This document shows positions 27,376-36,910 of a DNA stretch of 64,000 bases, one piece after another. Positions within the stretch are counted from its first letter, which is position 1. Every line of letters begins with the position of its first letter. The translations under genes were made by a program, and so were the position numbers. The stretch comes from Cellulophaga baltica (GTDB taxonomy: Bacteria; Bacteroidota; Bacteroidia; Flavobacteriales; Flavobacteriaceae): the NCBI RefSeq assembly GCF_018861125.1, contig NZ_JAHKQN010000029.1, forward strand, positions 104,426-168,425, in the 5' to 3' direction. The notes under the pieces are model-generated. The model was given only the letters and a program-made list of their open reading frames with translations. It was not told the origin of the DNA and ran no database searches.

Positions 27376-29262
27376 TTATTTTCCTTTAAAAATTCGAACC
27401 TCTTTACCTTTACTGTAGTATATATCATCAGATACATAGTCTACATCATAAATAGGCTTGTTATTTTCTAAAGTAATTTTATCAAGCTCTTCTCCGGTTT
27501 CTTTATTCACTTTTATTAAAAGCTTTTCTCCTGTTTCACCTTTAGCAAAAATTAAGCTATAGTTATCAGTCTCTTGCATAGCCAAAAATCGATTTTGCAC
27601 GAAAGTTTGACCTATTGCACCAGCAAGAAAACCAGCCTTTCCTATTGCTTGGGTTTTTTCGCCAAAAAGAGCATGTCTAGATCTATTATCCACAGTATTA
27701 CCTTCACTATCTTTATATCTTGAGCCTATGGTAACTTCAGCTGCTGCAACACTTCCTGCTACTTGTCCTAAAATTGCTGTAGTTTTTAATAATCTTCTGC
27801 CAAACTCACCTGGTTGTGTATATTTGTTATGAAAAAGTACTGTTCCAGAATTATCAACCCCAACAACTTCTCTATCACCTGATATTGATACATTGTTTGG
27901 GAAAATTTCTAAACTAGAAATTAATTTTTCATTTTTCAATTTCAATTTAGCATAGGGTTTAGGCTTTTCTTCACTATTTTGGTTAAAACGATATAACTCT
28001 TCATCATTAAATACTATAAAATCACCTGACTTATCATCATATTTAGCAAAAGTTGGTCTTTTTTCGTTTAACTTAAGATTTCCTTTCCAGATTTTCTTTC
28101 CAGTAGTATAATCAACCATATTCGCATATGTAGCAGTTACATATAGTACTCTATTGTTATTTGTTTTTTCTAAGAAGAAAATAGGGTCTTCTTCATCATC
28201 GCAAATTTTAACATCATTTCTCCATAATTTTTCTCCATTTTTATCAATTAACATCATCTCATCATCATAAACATATAAGAAGTCTTTGTCAATAGGAATT
28301 ACAGATTTAATCCCTTTTCCTTTAGGGTCTTTTTTCCATCTTTTTTCGCCGGTTTTATAATCGAAAAAATTAAATCCTTTATAATGAGCTAAAAGCATTT
28401 TATCTTGCCAATCTTCAAATAAAACTAAATATTTTGTTTTAATTGGGTCTTTCCAAATTTTATCACCTGTTTCGGCGTTATAAAGTTCTATTTCACTTTT
28501 TGTTCCGAATAGGCCTTTTGTTGTAACAGAAATTAATTTATTTCCATCTAATGAAGTTCTGAAATCTGTAATCTTGTTTTCTTCATCTTTCCAAAGTAGT
28601 AAACCATTAGATTTGTTTAAAACATAAAATTTAGATTTAACTAATACAAATATTTTATCTTCAGAATACTCCATTACGTCTCTAAAGCCTTGAGCATCAT
28701 TGCCTGAAAGTTTTGCTAAAGATTGCATGAATGCTCCATAGGTAGTCGATACTGTAGTTTTCCAAAGCATCTCTTTAGAACTTAAGGAGTATTTAGCAAT
28801 AATTAAATTTTTATCGTCTAACCCTCTTAATAAAAGTGCATTTTCATCGAATAAATATTCTGCTTGAAAATACCTTTCTTTACCTTGTGGAGCAAAAAGA
28901 AGCTCCCCAGTTATACTGTTGTATAAATACAGTTGTTCATCAAAAAATTTCTGAACAAATGGTGTGTCCTCAATAGCTACAAAATCAATTGGAATACCAT
29001 TAACACCTCCAGTTGTTAAGAATTCAGCACTAACGTTTAGAGCAGTTCTTTTTGGGGCATCCACTGTCCAAATAATTTTATCTTCTGCAGGGTTATACCC
29101 ATGTAGATTTTCTCCTTCAGAAACAACAGCGACTCCATTAAATGGTACGATAATCAAATCATCTACTCTGCTCTCAAAGTTTAGAGTTTTATTTGGCTCT
29201 CGTTGACCAAATGATAATCCTGTAATAAGGAACAGTGATAAGGGAATTAATTTTAACTTCAT
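27376..29262 (-). CDS. Secreted PQQ-like beta-propeller repeat protein
   Basis: 628 residues with a signal peptide (about 1-20, GLSFGQ). The mature protein is a series of beta-propeller blades with repeated 'dk-G-k-l-W' strands: AEDKIIWTVDAPK, NKSNGLLLWKDEEN, NAETGDKIWKDPIK, DYKTGEKRWKKDPK, DKNGEKLWRNDVK, DYTTGKKIWKGNLK. This is the WD40/PQQ-like fold of BamB-type proteins and PQQ dehydrogenases, but no cofactor or catalytic residues are evident. A small-residue segment near 515-545 interrupts the blades. Likely a binding scaffold in the periplasm or on the surface; the substrate is unknown. Confidence 0.8.
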   Translation of the reverse strand: MKLKLIPLSLFLITGLSFGQREPNKTLNFESRVDDLIIVPFNGVAVVSEGENLHGYNPAEDKIIWTVDAPKRTALNVSAEFLTTGGVNGIPIDFVAIEDTPFVQKFFDEQLYLYNSITGELLFAPQGKERYFQAEYLFDENALLLRGLDDKNLIIAKYSLSSKEMLWKTTVSTTYGAFMQSLAKLSGNDAQGFRDVMEYSEDKIFVLVKSKFYVLNKSNGLLLWKDEENKITDFRTSLDGNKLISVTTKGLFGTKSEIELYNAETGDKIWKDPIKTKYLVLFEDWQDKMLLAHYKGFNFFDYKTGEKRWKKDPKGKGIKSVIPIDKDFLYVYDDEMMLIDKNGEKLWRNDVKICDDEEDPIFFLEKTNNNRVLYVTATYANMVDYTTGKKIWKGNLKLNEKRPTFAKYDDKSGDFIVFNDEELYRFNQNSEEKPKPYAKLKLKNEKLISSLEIFPNNVSISGDREVVGVDNSGTVLFHNKYTQPGEFGRRLLKTTAILGQVAGSVAAAEVTIGSRYKDSEGNTVDNRSRHALFGEKTQAIGKAGFLAGAIGQTFVQNRFLAMQETDNYSLIFAKGETGEKLLIKVNKETGEELDKITLENNKPIYDVDYVSDDIYYSKGKEVRIFKGK

Positions 29263-29380
29263 GTTTTGGTTTTAAGTTAATTGATTATTCATGTAAGGAA
29301 ATACCTTACAAGTTACTTATATTAAACCTTATTTTTATTCATTTATTATATTTTTTGTTTAGTTATCTAAGATCATCTTT

Positions 29381-29388
29381 TACCTTTG
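29381..29388 (+). promoter_or_regulatory. -7 promoter element of the DUF423 gene
   Basis: TACCTTTG (TAnnTTTG) ends 20 nt before the ATG at 29409. A TTTG at 29354-29357 could be the -33 element with a 23-nt gap. Confidence 0.5.
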
Positions 29389-29408
29389 TTTAAAACAATA
29401 AGTATTAT

Positions 29409-29780
29409 ATGATTCTAGCACAAGTTTTCGGAGCACTTTATGGTATGTTAGCAGTGGTTTTTGGAGCATTTGGTGCTCATGCGCTTAAAAAAACATTTAC
29501 TGTTGAGCAATTACAAAGTTTTGAAACTGGCGTAAAATATCAAATGTACCATGCAATTGTATTACTTGTAGTTGGTTTTAATTTTGATGGATCAGCTAGT
29601 ATTCAAAACTATATTGTTTACAGCTATATTATTGGTGTGTTTTTATTTTCATTTAGTATTTATGGGCTTTGTATTAGCGCTTCTAAAAACAAGAAAATTA
29701 AAATTTTAGGACCTATAACACCACTTGGTGGTTTGTTTTTAGTTGCAGGTTGGGCTTTATTATTGGTACACTTTCTATAA
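29409..29780 (+). CDS. DUF423 small membrane protein
   Basis: 123 residues with four predicted membrane helices. The start MILAQVFGALYGMLAVVFGAFGAHAL and the later GTKYQMYHA-like motif (here GVKYQMYHAIVLL) and TPLGGLFLVAGWALL are characteristic of DUF423 (YgdD/YwdK family). The molecular function is unknown. It is convergent with the next gene, stop codon to stop codon, with no gap. Confidence 0.9.
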   Translation: MILAQVFGALYGMLAVVFGAFGAHALKKTFTVEQLQSFETGVKYQMYHAIVLLVVGFNFDGSASIQNYIVYSYIIGVFLFSFSIYGLCISASKNKKIKILGPITPLGGLFLVAGWALLLVHFL

Positions 29781-31307
29781 CTACTTAGTCTCTTTTGAGG
29801 TAAAAGTTTTAATAGCGGTATTAGGTTCAATAATATTATATCCTTTCCAGAATTCAGGATCATAGCTAGGCATATAGGTAGGTAAAATAGTGTTGTTCTC
29901 GGTAAAAGAATCAAATGTATTTTGCGAGCTTTTCTCGGTATCAAATACAACTATTTCATATTTATTGGTGCCAGTAAAACCTAAATCCATTTTTAAAGAG
30001 AGCTCATTCTGTTTGTTTTTGCCTTTTACAACCTTATTTTTCTCAATAATTTTCAAAGGTCTGTTTATACCAACTTTACTACCGTTTTCATGTTCTAAAT
30101 AACGTAAGTTGTATTTGTTATTAGCATCTTTATAAAAAATAATTTTACCTTTTGCTAAGTACTGGTTCATTGATATACCTAGCAATTTAAAGGTTTTAAT
30201 TGACTGTGTATTTTCATAATCAACTCTCACAACAGCAAAATCGTCGGGGTTTATATATAAAGTACCTTGGTAGTCAGCATTATTTTTGGGTTTAAAATTT
30301 ATTACGTAAACAGGGGTATTTCCTAAATATGCATATTCAATTAAGGTGAATTCGTATTTACGCGATTTTGTTATAAAGTTTAGATTAGTATTATCCATAA
30401 AAAAGAGGTTTGCAAATTTTTTACTCACATCATTTTTTATGCTTTGCGCAAAATAAAGTTTTCTATTTTCTTTTCTTTTTTGTTCTTCTTCTAATTTTTT
30501 ATTTAATGCCTCTACATCTGTAGAGTCATTTTCAGAAGTAATTAATCCTGATTCTACTTTACTACCAAATATGCCAGACTTTACTTTAAAATAAGAAGTT
30601 GTTTTTACGTTTTCTTTGATAATTTTATTAAATCGTTGTTCCAATTTTTTTACGTCTAATTCACTGTTCTTATCGTAAAGTTCTGAAGCTTTAATTAAAT
30701 CTATTTTTTGATTTTCATCTTCATAATTTCCATAAAGATCAAATAGAGACTCTGTGTAGCGCTCTTCACTTTTAGGTACAGTTGCTATAACACTATCTAA
30801 AAAACTACTATTAAATGCTGTAATGGTAGACTCTAGGTCTGAATAATTTGTTTTATGCATATTTTGATAATACCGTTGTCTTAAAAAAATTCTTTTCTTA
30901 GTAAAAGCTCTATTGTAATTACCCTCTATATTATCTTTTACAAAATCTATTATCTCTTCAGCTGTGTAATTTTTATTAGAGACAATTACATTGTTTAATG
31001 CTATGGTATTTGGTGATAAATATATAATGCTATCTGTCAACTGTTCAAAAGTTTTGCCAAGAGTTGTGTAGCCCATCGAAGATATATAAACTGAATCTTT
31101 AGGTTGTGTATTCTTATCTACGATTAAATTAAATTCACCATCATCATTTGTAATAATTCCTTTGTCTACTGACCATTGTATAGTGGCAAAGGGAATAGGT
31201 TTTTGTGAAATTGAATCTACAATTTTTGCATTTATATTTTGTGAGAACGTTGTGTGAATTGCAAATGTGAGTACAATTAGAAATGTAGTGGTAATCTTTT
31301 GAGTCAT
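29781..31307 (-). CDS. Surface protein with N-terminal carboxypeptidase-regulatory-like domain
   Basis: 508 residues. Signal peptide about 1-22 (TTFSQ). A CarboxypepD_reg-like domain (about 24-105: INAKIVDSISQKPIPFATIQW, then DDGEFNLIVDK) is followed by about 400 residues of mixed helix and beta sequence with YVINFKPKNNADYQGTLYINPDDFAVVRVDY. That last motif is typical of the DUF5686-like Bacteroidetes envelope proteins. There is no TonB plug or barrel. The role is unknown, probably cell-envelope related. Confidence 0.7.
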   Translation of the reverse strand: MTQKITTTFLIVLTFAIHTTFSQNINAKIVDSISQKPIPFATIQWSVDKGIITNDDGEFNLIVDKNTQPKDSVYISSMGYTTLGKTFEQLTDSIIYLSPNTIALNNVIVSNKNYTAEEIIDFVKDNIEGNYNRAFTKKRIFLRQRYYQNMHKTNYSDLESTITAFNSSFLDSVIATVPKSEERYTESLFDLYGNYEDENQKIDLIKASELYDKNSELDVKKLEQRFNKIIKENVKTTSYFKVKSGIFGSKVESGLITSENDSTDVEALNKKLEEEQKRKENRKLYFAQSIKNDVSKKFANLFFMDNTNLNFITKSRKYEFTLIEYAYLGNTPVYVINFKPKNNADYQGTLYINPDDFAVVRVDYENTQSIKTFKLLGISMNQYLAKGKIIFYKDANNKYNLRYLEHENGSKVGINRPLKIIEKNKVVKGKNKQNELSLKMDLGFTGTNKYEIVVFDTEKSSQNTFDSFTENNTILPTYMPSYDPEFWKGYNIIEPNTAIKTFTSKETK

Positions 31308-31509
31308 GAGATTGAGTTTTAGTTGTTGAACAAGAAAACCCAGGATTTTGGAATACCAAGTATCTTTAGTTTCTTGTTAAGACCTATTTATCAATACTTT
31401 AACTTTTTTAGATGAAATATGATGAATATGCGTCTCAATTCATAAGACGTTGAAAATTGGAAAAAGGTTGTCTTGTAATAAATTTTTTTAAATAAAATTT
31501 AATAAGTAC

Positions 31510-31653
31510 TTAATTACAACCACAATTTGATGAACCACAACCGTGTTGTTTGTTCTTTTTTGAACTAAAAAGCGTTTTAGGTAAAAAGAATTTTTTTATG
31601 ATATAACCAAGCGCTATAAATAAAGTAATGTACATTAAAACTTCTTGTGTCAT
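31510..31653 (-). CDS. FeoB-associated Cys-rich small membrane protein
   Basis: A 47-residue gene read directly from the reverse strand: ATG at 31653, stop at 31510. One membrane helix (about 3-19, VLMYITLFIALGYIIKK) is followed by a basic linker and a Cys cluster at the C-terminus, HGCGSSNCGCN. This is the pattern of FeoB-associated Cys-rich proteins (the FeoC-position partner in Bacteroidetes). It lies 6 nt downstream of feoB, as expected. The Cys and His could hold iron or an Fe-S cluster; that is an inference. Confidence 0.85.
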   Translation of the reverse strand: MTQEVLMYITLFIALGYIIKKFFLPKTLFSSKKNKQHGCGSSNCGCN

Positions 31654-31659
31654 AGTCTT

Positions 31660-33897
31660 TTATTTTAATATTTGATATGCTGCTAAAGCAACAATATAAG
31701 CAAATGCACTCATAAATACTAATTGTGCAATAGGCCATTTCCAGGTATTTGTTTCTTTTTTAACAATAGCTAAAGTACTTACACATTGCATAGCAAAGGC
31801 ATAAAATAATAATAAGGAAACACCTGATGCTAAATTAAATAGCGGTTTGTTTGTCGCTGGGTTTACTTCAGCTGCCATTCTATTGGTGATAGTTTCTTCT
31901 TCGTCGCTACCTACACTATAAATAGTAGCAAGTGTACCCACAAAAACTTCACGTGCTGCGAATGATGTTAACACCGCTATACCAATTTTCCAGTCATAAC
32001 CTAAAGGTTTTACAATTGGTGTAATTGCTTTACCCATATAACCCATATAAGAGTTTTCTAGTCTGTAACTTGATATTTCTTGGTCTATAGCATTATGATA
32101 AAGTACCTTTTGTTTTTGAGAAATAGAATCTTGTACAGCTAGCGCACTAATTTTATAAATTTCGTTAGAAATACTATCGTTTAAAGCTTTACTATATGAT
32201 GCTAATTCACTTTTAATGTTTTCTGAATTAAAGTCTGATAAACCTTTTTTATCAATTCTATTTTTTACAATATCATCTGCATTATGAAAATCATCAGAAT
32301 AGCCATTAGAACCTAAAAACCAGAGAATTATTGAAATAGCTAATATTATTTTACCGGCACCAAAAATGAAACTTTTTGTTTTTTCTATTACCGTATATGC
32401 CACATTCTTAATTAATGGTAGCTTGTAATTTGGCATTTCAACCACAAAGTAAGACTTGCTTTTGAATTTTAAAATCTTGTTTAAAACCATTGCAGATAGT
32501 ATAGCTGTGAAAAAGCCTAGTAAATACAAAAGCATTAGTGTAAGTGCTTGATAACTAAAGCCAAAAAAACTTCCTTTAGGTATAACTAAAGTGATAATGA
32601 TTAAGTAAACAGGCAAACGAGCAGAACATGTTGTAAAAGGAGTAACTAAAATCGTAATTAAACGTTCTTTCCAGTTTTCAATAGTACGCGTAGCCATAAT
32701 TGCAGGAATTGCACATGCTGTACCCGAAATTAATGGAACAACACTTTTACCACTCAAACCAAATGGTCGCATTAAGCGGTCCATTAGTAAAACCACACGG
32801 CTCATATATCCGGTCTCTTCTAAAAGAGCAATAAAAAAGAATAAGAAAGCAATTTGTGGTATAAATATAACAACCCCACCAATACCTGCTAGTATACCTT
32901 CAGCGATTAAATCGGTAAAAACACCTGGTGGTAATGTGTCTTTTACCCATTCCCCAGCCCACGCAAACGTATTTTCAATAAAATCCATTGGATATGAACT
33001 CCAGTCATAAATTGCTTGAAATATTAAAAGCAAAATGGCAAAGAAAATAACATAGCCAAATACTTTATGCATCAAAATTTTATCTAATGTTGCTCTTAGA
33101 CCTTTTGCAGCATTTAAATCTATTTTGTGCGTTTGTTTAAGAATACCATTAATAAATTGGTATCTCAAAATAGTTTCTTTTTGCTGTAGTTTCTTTAATT
33201 CAGATTTTGACTTTGTTTCAAAAGATCTTGCGGTATCCTGCAAGTTTTTCTGAATAGGCATAAAATTCACATCTTGTGTGATTACGAGCCAAAGCTTATA
33301 AAGGTCTTCTTTAGGGAACGTCTTTTTTAAACGATCAAAATAATCTGAAGCTATAACCGTCATGTCAATATTTTGTTTAGTTGACAGGCTTTTGTAATCG
33401 ATTATAAGTTCTTTAAGCTTTTCAATTCCCGTTTTCTTACGAGTACTGACTAAAGCAATTTTGGTATCTAGTTTTTCTTCAAGTAACGGAATATCAATAG
33501 TAATTCCTTTTCTAGACATTCTGTCGGCCATATTAATAACTAATATGGTAGGAATTTTTAAATCCTTTATTTGAGTGAAAAGAAGTAAATTTCTTTTTAA
33601 ATTCTCTACATCTGTTATAACAACAGCAACGTCTGGGAAGTCTTTATCATTTTTATTTAAGAGTAATTCTGCAGCAACACTTTCATCTAATGATGTTGTG
33701 TTTAAACTATAGGTGCCGGGTAAATCTATAATATGTGCTTTAAGACCACGCGGTAGTTTACAAACACCCTCCTTTTTTTCAACAGTTATACCAGGGTAAT
33801 TACCAACTTTTTGATTTAAACCAGTAAGTTGATTAAATACAGATGTTTTTCCCGTATTCGGGTTTCCAATAAGGGCTACATTAATTTGCTTACTCAT
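31660..33897 (-). CDS. feoB: Ferrous iron transporter FeoB
   Basis: 745 residues. The N-terminal G-protein domain has G1 GNPNTGKTS (11-19), G3 DLPGTYSL and G4 NMAD; a spacer domain follows (about 160-260), then the Gate membrane core (about 275-745). It imports Fe2+ across the inner membrane, gated by GTP hydrolysis. An insertion with many charged residues lies near 550-615, between membrane segments. It overlaps feoA by 4 nt (translational coupling) and is followed by the small Cys-rich partner. Confidence 0.95.
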   Translation of the reverse strand: MSKQINVALIGNPNTGKTSVFNQLTGLNQKVGNYPGITVEKKEGVCKLPRGLKAHIIDLPGTYSLNTTSLDESVAAELLLNKNDKDFPDVAVVITDVENLKRNLLLFTQIKDLKIPTILVINMADRMSRKGITIDIPLLEEKLDTKIALVSTRKKTGIEKLKELIIDYKSLSTKQNIDMTVIASDYFDRLKKTFPKEDLYKLWLVITQDVNFMPIQKNLQDTARSFETKSKSELKKLQQKETILRYQFINGILKQTHKIDLNAAKGLRATLDKILMHKVFGYVIFFAILLLIFQAIYDWSSYPMDFIENTFAWAGEWVKDTLPPGVFTDLIAEGILAGIGGVVIFIPQIAFLFFFIALLEETGYMSRVVLLMDRLMRPFGLSGKSVVPLISGTACAIPAIMATRTIENWKERLITILVTPFTTCSARLPVYLIIITLVIPKGSFFGFSYQALTLMLLYLLGFFTAILSAMVLNKILKFKSKSYFVVEMPNYKLPLIKNVAYTVIEKTKSFIFGAGKIILAISIILWFLGSNGYSDDFHNADDIVKNRIDKKGLSDFNSENIKSELASYSKALNDSISNEIYKISALAVQDSISQKQKVLYHNAIDQEISSYRLENSYMGYMGKAITPIVKPLGYDWKIGIAVLTSFAAREVFVGTLATIYSVGSDEEETITNRMAAEVNPATNKPLFNLASGVSLLLFYAFAMQCVSTLAIVKKETNTWKWPIAQLVFMSAFAYIVALAAYQILK

Positions 33898-34139
33898 AAT
33901 AGGCTTGCGTCTTCAATAATTTCTAGCTCAATCAATTTGGCCATTGAACGACGTATCGCAATATGTGAACCGTTTACATTTATGTAAATTGGGTCTTTAA
34001 AAGGTGCCACCAAAACAAGTTCGACTTTATTACCTGGTAAACAACCAAGTTCTAAAATTTTAATAGGTAAAATATCATCAGCAAATTCTTTGATAATCCC
34101 TTTCTCTCCTCGTTTTAATTCTGCAACTGTTTTTACCAA
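33894..34139 (-). CDS. feoA: Ferrous iron transport protein FeoA
   Basis: 81 residues with an SH3-like fold. The pattern LPIKILELGCLPGNKVELVLVAPFKDPIYINVNGSHIAIRR is the FeoA signature. A cytosolic partner needed for FeoB function. It is first in the feoA-feoB-small Cys-rich protein operon, with a -7 element 28 nt upstream. No Fur or DtxR box was recognised at the promoter. Confidence 0.93.
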   Translation of the reverse strand: MVKTVAELKRGEKGIIKEFADDILPIKILELGCLPGNKVELVLVAPFKDPIYINVNGSHIAIRRSMAKLIELEIIEDASLL

Positions 34140-34167
34140 CTGTTATTTAGATTGATTTTAATTAAGG

Positions 34168-34175
34168 CAAAAATA
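34168..34175 (-). promoter_or_regulatory. -7 promoter element of the feo operon
   Basis: The minus strand reads TATTTTTG, 28 nt before the feoA ATG. Confidence 0.45.
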
Positions 34176-34247
34176 AGAGAAAAAGCCTATAGTAAGGTCT
34201 TAAAAAGCTATTAAAATTTGATTTTTTAAGGTTAATTAAGGTCTAAA

Positions 34248-34925
34248 TCATTTTTCGGAGTACGAATTTTTCAAAATCTCAATATCGCTTAGTAGTTTTT
34301 CTATCTCTTCAGGGTTGGTACCATCATAAGTACCACGTATTCTTTTCTCTTTATCAACGAGCATAAAATTTTCAGTATGTATCATATCAAAAGGGCCACC
34401 ATCACCATCGGTTTTTACTGCCATGTATGATTTTCGGGCAAGGGCATAAATTTGTTTTTTATCACCAGTAACTAAATTCCATTTACGCTCATTAACACCT
34501 TTTTCAATTGCATATTTTTTGAGCTGTGCGACTGAATCAATTACTGGAGTTACGGAGTGTGATAAAAGCATCACATCATCATCATTTAAAATCTTTTTTT
34601 GGATTGTAACCATATTATCGGTCATAATAGGGCAAATAGTAGGGCAAGTGGTAAAAAAGAAATCAGCAATATAAATTTTGTCTTTATAAGTATCATTAGT
34701 AATTGTTTCTCCGTTTTGGTTGGTCAATGAAAAATCGGCAATGGTATGGTATTTTTTTACGTGTTGTAATGATAAATCTACCAACTCAGGATTAAAATCT
34801 GCTGGTTGATAAATAGGCAATACTTTTTTTGGTTGTAATGCGTTGTAAAATAAATAAATAATTACTGCAGATAGGCAGAAAAATACAATACCAAATAATC
34901 TATATTTTCTAAAAAAACTACGCAT
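34248..34925 (-). CDS. SCO1/SenC-family copper chaperone
   Basis: 225 residues. An N-terminal membrane anchor (about 10-28) precedes a thioredoxin-fold domain outside the cytoplasm. The copper site is intact: C-x-x-x-C in FFTTCPTICPIM and the distal His in DMIHTENFMLVD. SCO proteins deliver copper to the CuA centre of cytochrome c oxidase; no oxidase gene is in the window. A -7 element (TACCTTTG) lies 13 nt upstream. Confidence 0.92.
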   Translation of the reverse strand: MRSFFRKYRLFGIVFFCLSAVIIYLFYNALQPKKVLPIYQPADFNPELVDLSLQHVKKYHTIADFSLTNQNGETITNDTYKDKIYIADFFFTTCPTICPIMTDNMVTIQKKILNDDDVMLLSHSVTPVIDSVAQLKKYAIEKGVNERKWNLVTGDKKQIYALARKSYMAVKTDGDGGPFDMIHTENFMLVDKEKRIRGTYDGTNPEEIEKLLSDIEILKNSYSEK

Positions 34926-34938
34926 AATCTATTTTTAG

Positions 34939-34946
34939 CAAAGGTA
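34939..34946 (-). promoter_or_regulatory. -7 promoter element of the SCO gene
   Basis: The minus strand reads TACCTTTG (TAnnTTTG), 13 nt before the ATG. Confidence 0.5.
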
Positions 34947-35053
34947 CTAACGCAGTTTTAAAACTTTAAAGATTATTTACAGAAATGCTACTAAAAATTT
35001 CATAAAAAAAATCGGGTCTAATTACTTTACTTTTTTTAGACCTTCTAAAAGCT

Positions 35054-35061
35054 TACTTTTG
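35054..35061 (+). promoter_or_regulatory. -7 promoter element of rseP
   Basis: TACTTTTG (TAnnTTTG), 28 nt before the rseP ATG at 35090. Confidence 0.5.
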
Positions 35062-35089
35062 GCGCTGAAAAGTTAAAAAAAGACATTAA

Positions 35090-36406
35090 ATGGGCGTAGT
35101 TACACAGATACTTACCTTTATATTAATAATATCAATATTAGTAATTTTACATGAGCTGGGGCATTTTATTCCAGCTAAATATTTTAAAACCAAAGTAGAA
35201 AAATTTTACTTGTTTTTTGATGTTAAATTTTCCTTATTCAAAAAGAAAATAGGTGAAACAGAATATGGTATCGGCTGGTTACCACTTGGAGGTTACGTGA
35301 AAATTGCCGGTATGATTGATGAAAGTATGGATACGGATCAAATGGCTCAAGAACCACAACCTTGGGAGTTCCGTTCTAAACCAGCTTGGCAACGTTTAAT
35401 TATTATGCTAGGTGGTGTTACCGTAAACTTTTTTCTAGCATGGATTATTTATACCATGTTACTAGTTACAAAAGGTGATACATATATACCAGCTGATAGT
35501 TTAAAATATGGTATTCTTGTAGATTCAATTGGCGAGAAAATAGGATTAAAAACCGGAGATAAAATTTTATCTATTGACGGTGAAAAATCTAAGAAATTTT
35601 CTGATGCAACTCTAGATATCCTTTTAGCAGATAACGTTACTGTTGATAGAAACGGTGAAAAAGTAACTTTTGCAGTACCAGATGAAGGAATAAAAGATGT
35701 TTTAGCAACACAAGGAAAAAACTTTTTAGGTTTTAGACAAAGAGCGATTATAGCAAAAGTAATGCCGAATACTGTAGCTGAAAAAGCAGGTTTTCAAGCA
35801 AATGATCAAATAATAGCAGTAAATAATAATACAGTTACGTATTGGAATGAATTTACGAAAGTAATTAGAGGTTCAGTTAATAAACCTTTAAATATTGTTG
35901 TGAATAGAAATGGTGGCGAAGCTATCATTAACTTAACGGTTCCTGAAGAAGGTGCTATTGGTGTGCAATTAAGTACTGATGATGTTGTTGTGACAGATGA
36001 TTATAGCTTTTTAGCGGCAATACCAGCAGGTTTTTCTGAAACTATAAAAGTATTGTCAAAACAGATAAAGCAGTTTAAGATTATATTTAAACCTAAAACT
36101 GAAGCTTATAAATCAGTTAAAGGGCCAATAGGTATTGTAAGTATGATGCCAGAATCATTTGATTGGATGTTCTTCTGGAACTTTATGGCGATGTTTTCAG
36201 TTTGGTTGGCATTTGTAAACTTATTACCAATACCAGCTTTAGATGGCGGACACGTAATGTTTTTATTGTATGAAATGATTACTGGGCGTGCACCAAGTGA
36301 AAAAGTTTTAGAACGCGGACAAATAATTGGTTTCGTAATAATAATGGGCTTAATGGCCGTTATTTTTGGTAATGATATCTGGAATATTATTAAAGGATAT
36401 TTTTAA
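35090..36406 (+). CDS. rseP: Site-2 intramembrane zinc protease RseP
   Basis: 438 residues. The catalytic HELGH motif (His21, Glu22, His25) lies in the first helix, and the third ligand motif NLLPIPALDGGH has Asp near 385. Two PDZ-like domains lie between (about 125-200 and 215-295). The enzyme cuts anti-sigma factors and remnant signal peptides inside the membrane. It is monocistronic, ending just before the tRNA-Asn promoter. Confidence 0.94.
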   Translation: MGVVTQILTFILIISILVILHELGHFIPAKYFKTKVEKFYLFFDVKFSLFKKKIGETEYGIGWLPLGGYVKIAGMIDESMDTDQMAQEPQPWEFRSKPAWQRLIIMLGGVTVNFFLAWIIYTMLLVTKGDTYIPADSLKYGILVDSIGEKIGLKTGDKILSIDGEKSKKFSDATLDILLADNVTVDRNGEKVTFAVPDEGIKDVLATQGKNFLGFRQRAIIAKVMPNTVAEKAGFQANDQIIAVNNNTVTYWNEFTKVIRGSVNKPLNIVVNRNGGEAIINLTVPEEGAIGVQLSTDDVVVTDDYSFLAAIPAGFSETIKVLSKQIKQFKIIFKPKTEAYKSVKGPIGIVSMMPESFDWMFFWNFMAMFSVWLAFVNLLPIPALDGGHVMFLLYEMITGRAPSEKVLERGQIIGFVIIMGLMAVIFGNDIWNIIKGYF

Positions 36407-36452
36407 AAAAAGAGGCGTAAATAAAAAAAAACAAAAAAAGTATATTTTTTTG

Positions 36453-36483
36453 TTTGGCTAATTTGAAAAAACAATTATATTTG
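36453..36483 (+). promoter_or_regulatory. Promoter of tRNA-Asn
   Basis: -33 TTTG (36453-36456), a 19-nt gap and -7 TATATTTG (36476-36483): a perfect match to the Bacteroidetes housekeeping consensus TTTG-N19-TAnnTTTG. It ends 25 nt before the tRNA. Confidence 0.8.
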
Positions 36484-36508
36484 CACCCGCTAACGCGATA
36501 AAGTACAC

Positions 36509-36582
36509 TCCTCCTTAGCTCAGTTGGTTAGAGCATCTGACTGTTAATCAGAGGGTCCTTGGTTCGAGCCCAAGAGGGGGAG
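36509..36582 (+). tRNA. tRNA-Asn (GTT)
   Basis: A 74-nt cloverleaf. The acceptor stem TCCTCCT pairs with AGGGGGA (one T-G pair), with discriminator G. The D-arm reads AGCTCAGTTGGTTAGAGC. The anticodon arm is TCTGA-CTGTTAA-TCAGA with anticodon GTT (Asn). The T-arm contains GGTTCGAGCC. CCA is not encoded. It has its own promoter and terminator. Confidence 0.96.
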
Positions 36583-36585
36583 CTT

Positions 36586-36624
36586 AACAATAGAAAGTCT
36601 TCAACGAAAGTTGAAGGCTTTTTT
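36586..36624 (+). terminator. Terminator of tRNA-Asn (copy A of a repeated terminator)
   Basis: Stem AAAGTCTTCAAC / GTTGAAGGCTTT with loop GAAA, then a T run. Including the AACAATAG prefix, it is almost identical to the element at 38640-38678 (one base different) and similar to 40109-40139. Confidence 0.88.
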
Positions 36625-36910
36625 ATTTCTATAACTTCTGTTAAATACATCATAATATGTATAACTATTTCATTGATAATGTATGAAATAGAAATTTGCG
36701 ATTTGTTAAAACCTTCTTATTTAAAACAGTTTTCCTTTTACAGAACTGAAAATATTCATGTTCTTGCTGAAAATTAACATCTTTTAACTGATTGACTCTA
36801 TAACTATTTATTTTAATTCTCATCTTCAAAAAATATAAGTAGTAGTTAAAACCAAACTTTTATCATTATTCCCATTTAATTAAATATTAATTTTTACAAA
36901 TTATGAGGTT

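Noticed and set aside
29660..29950. 96-codon minus-strand frame across the DUF423 / envelope gene junction
   Set aside because: It spans two convergent genes with clear products and has no motif of its own.
36559..36777. 72-codon frame overlapping tRNA-Asn
   Set aside because: It runs through the tRNA and its terminator, starts with GTG and has no homology-like features.
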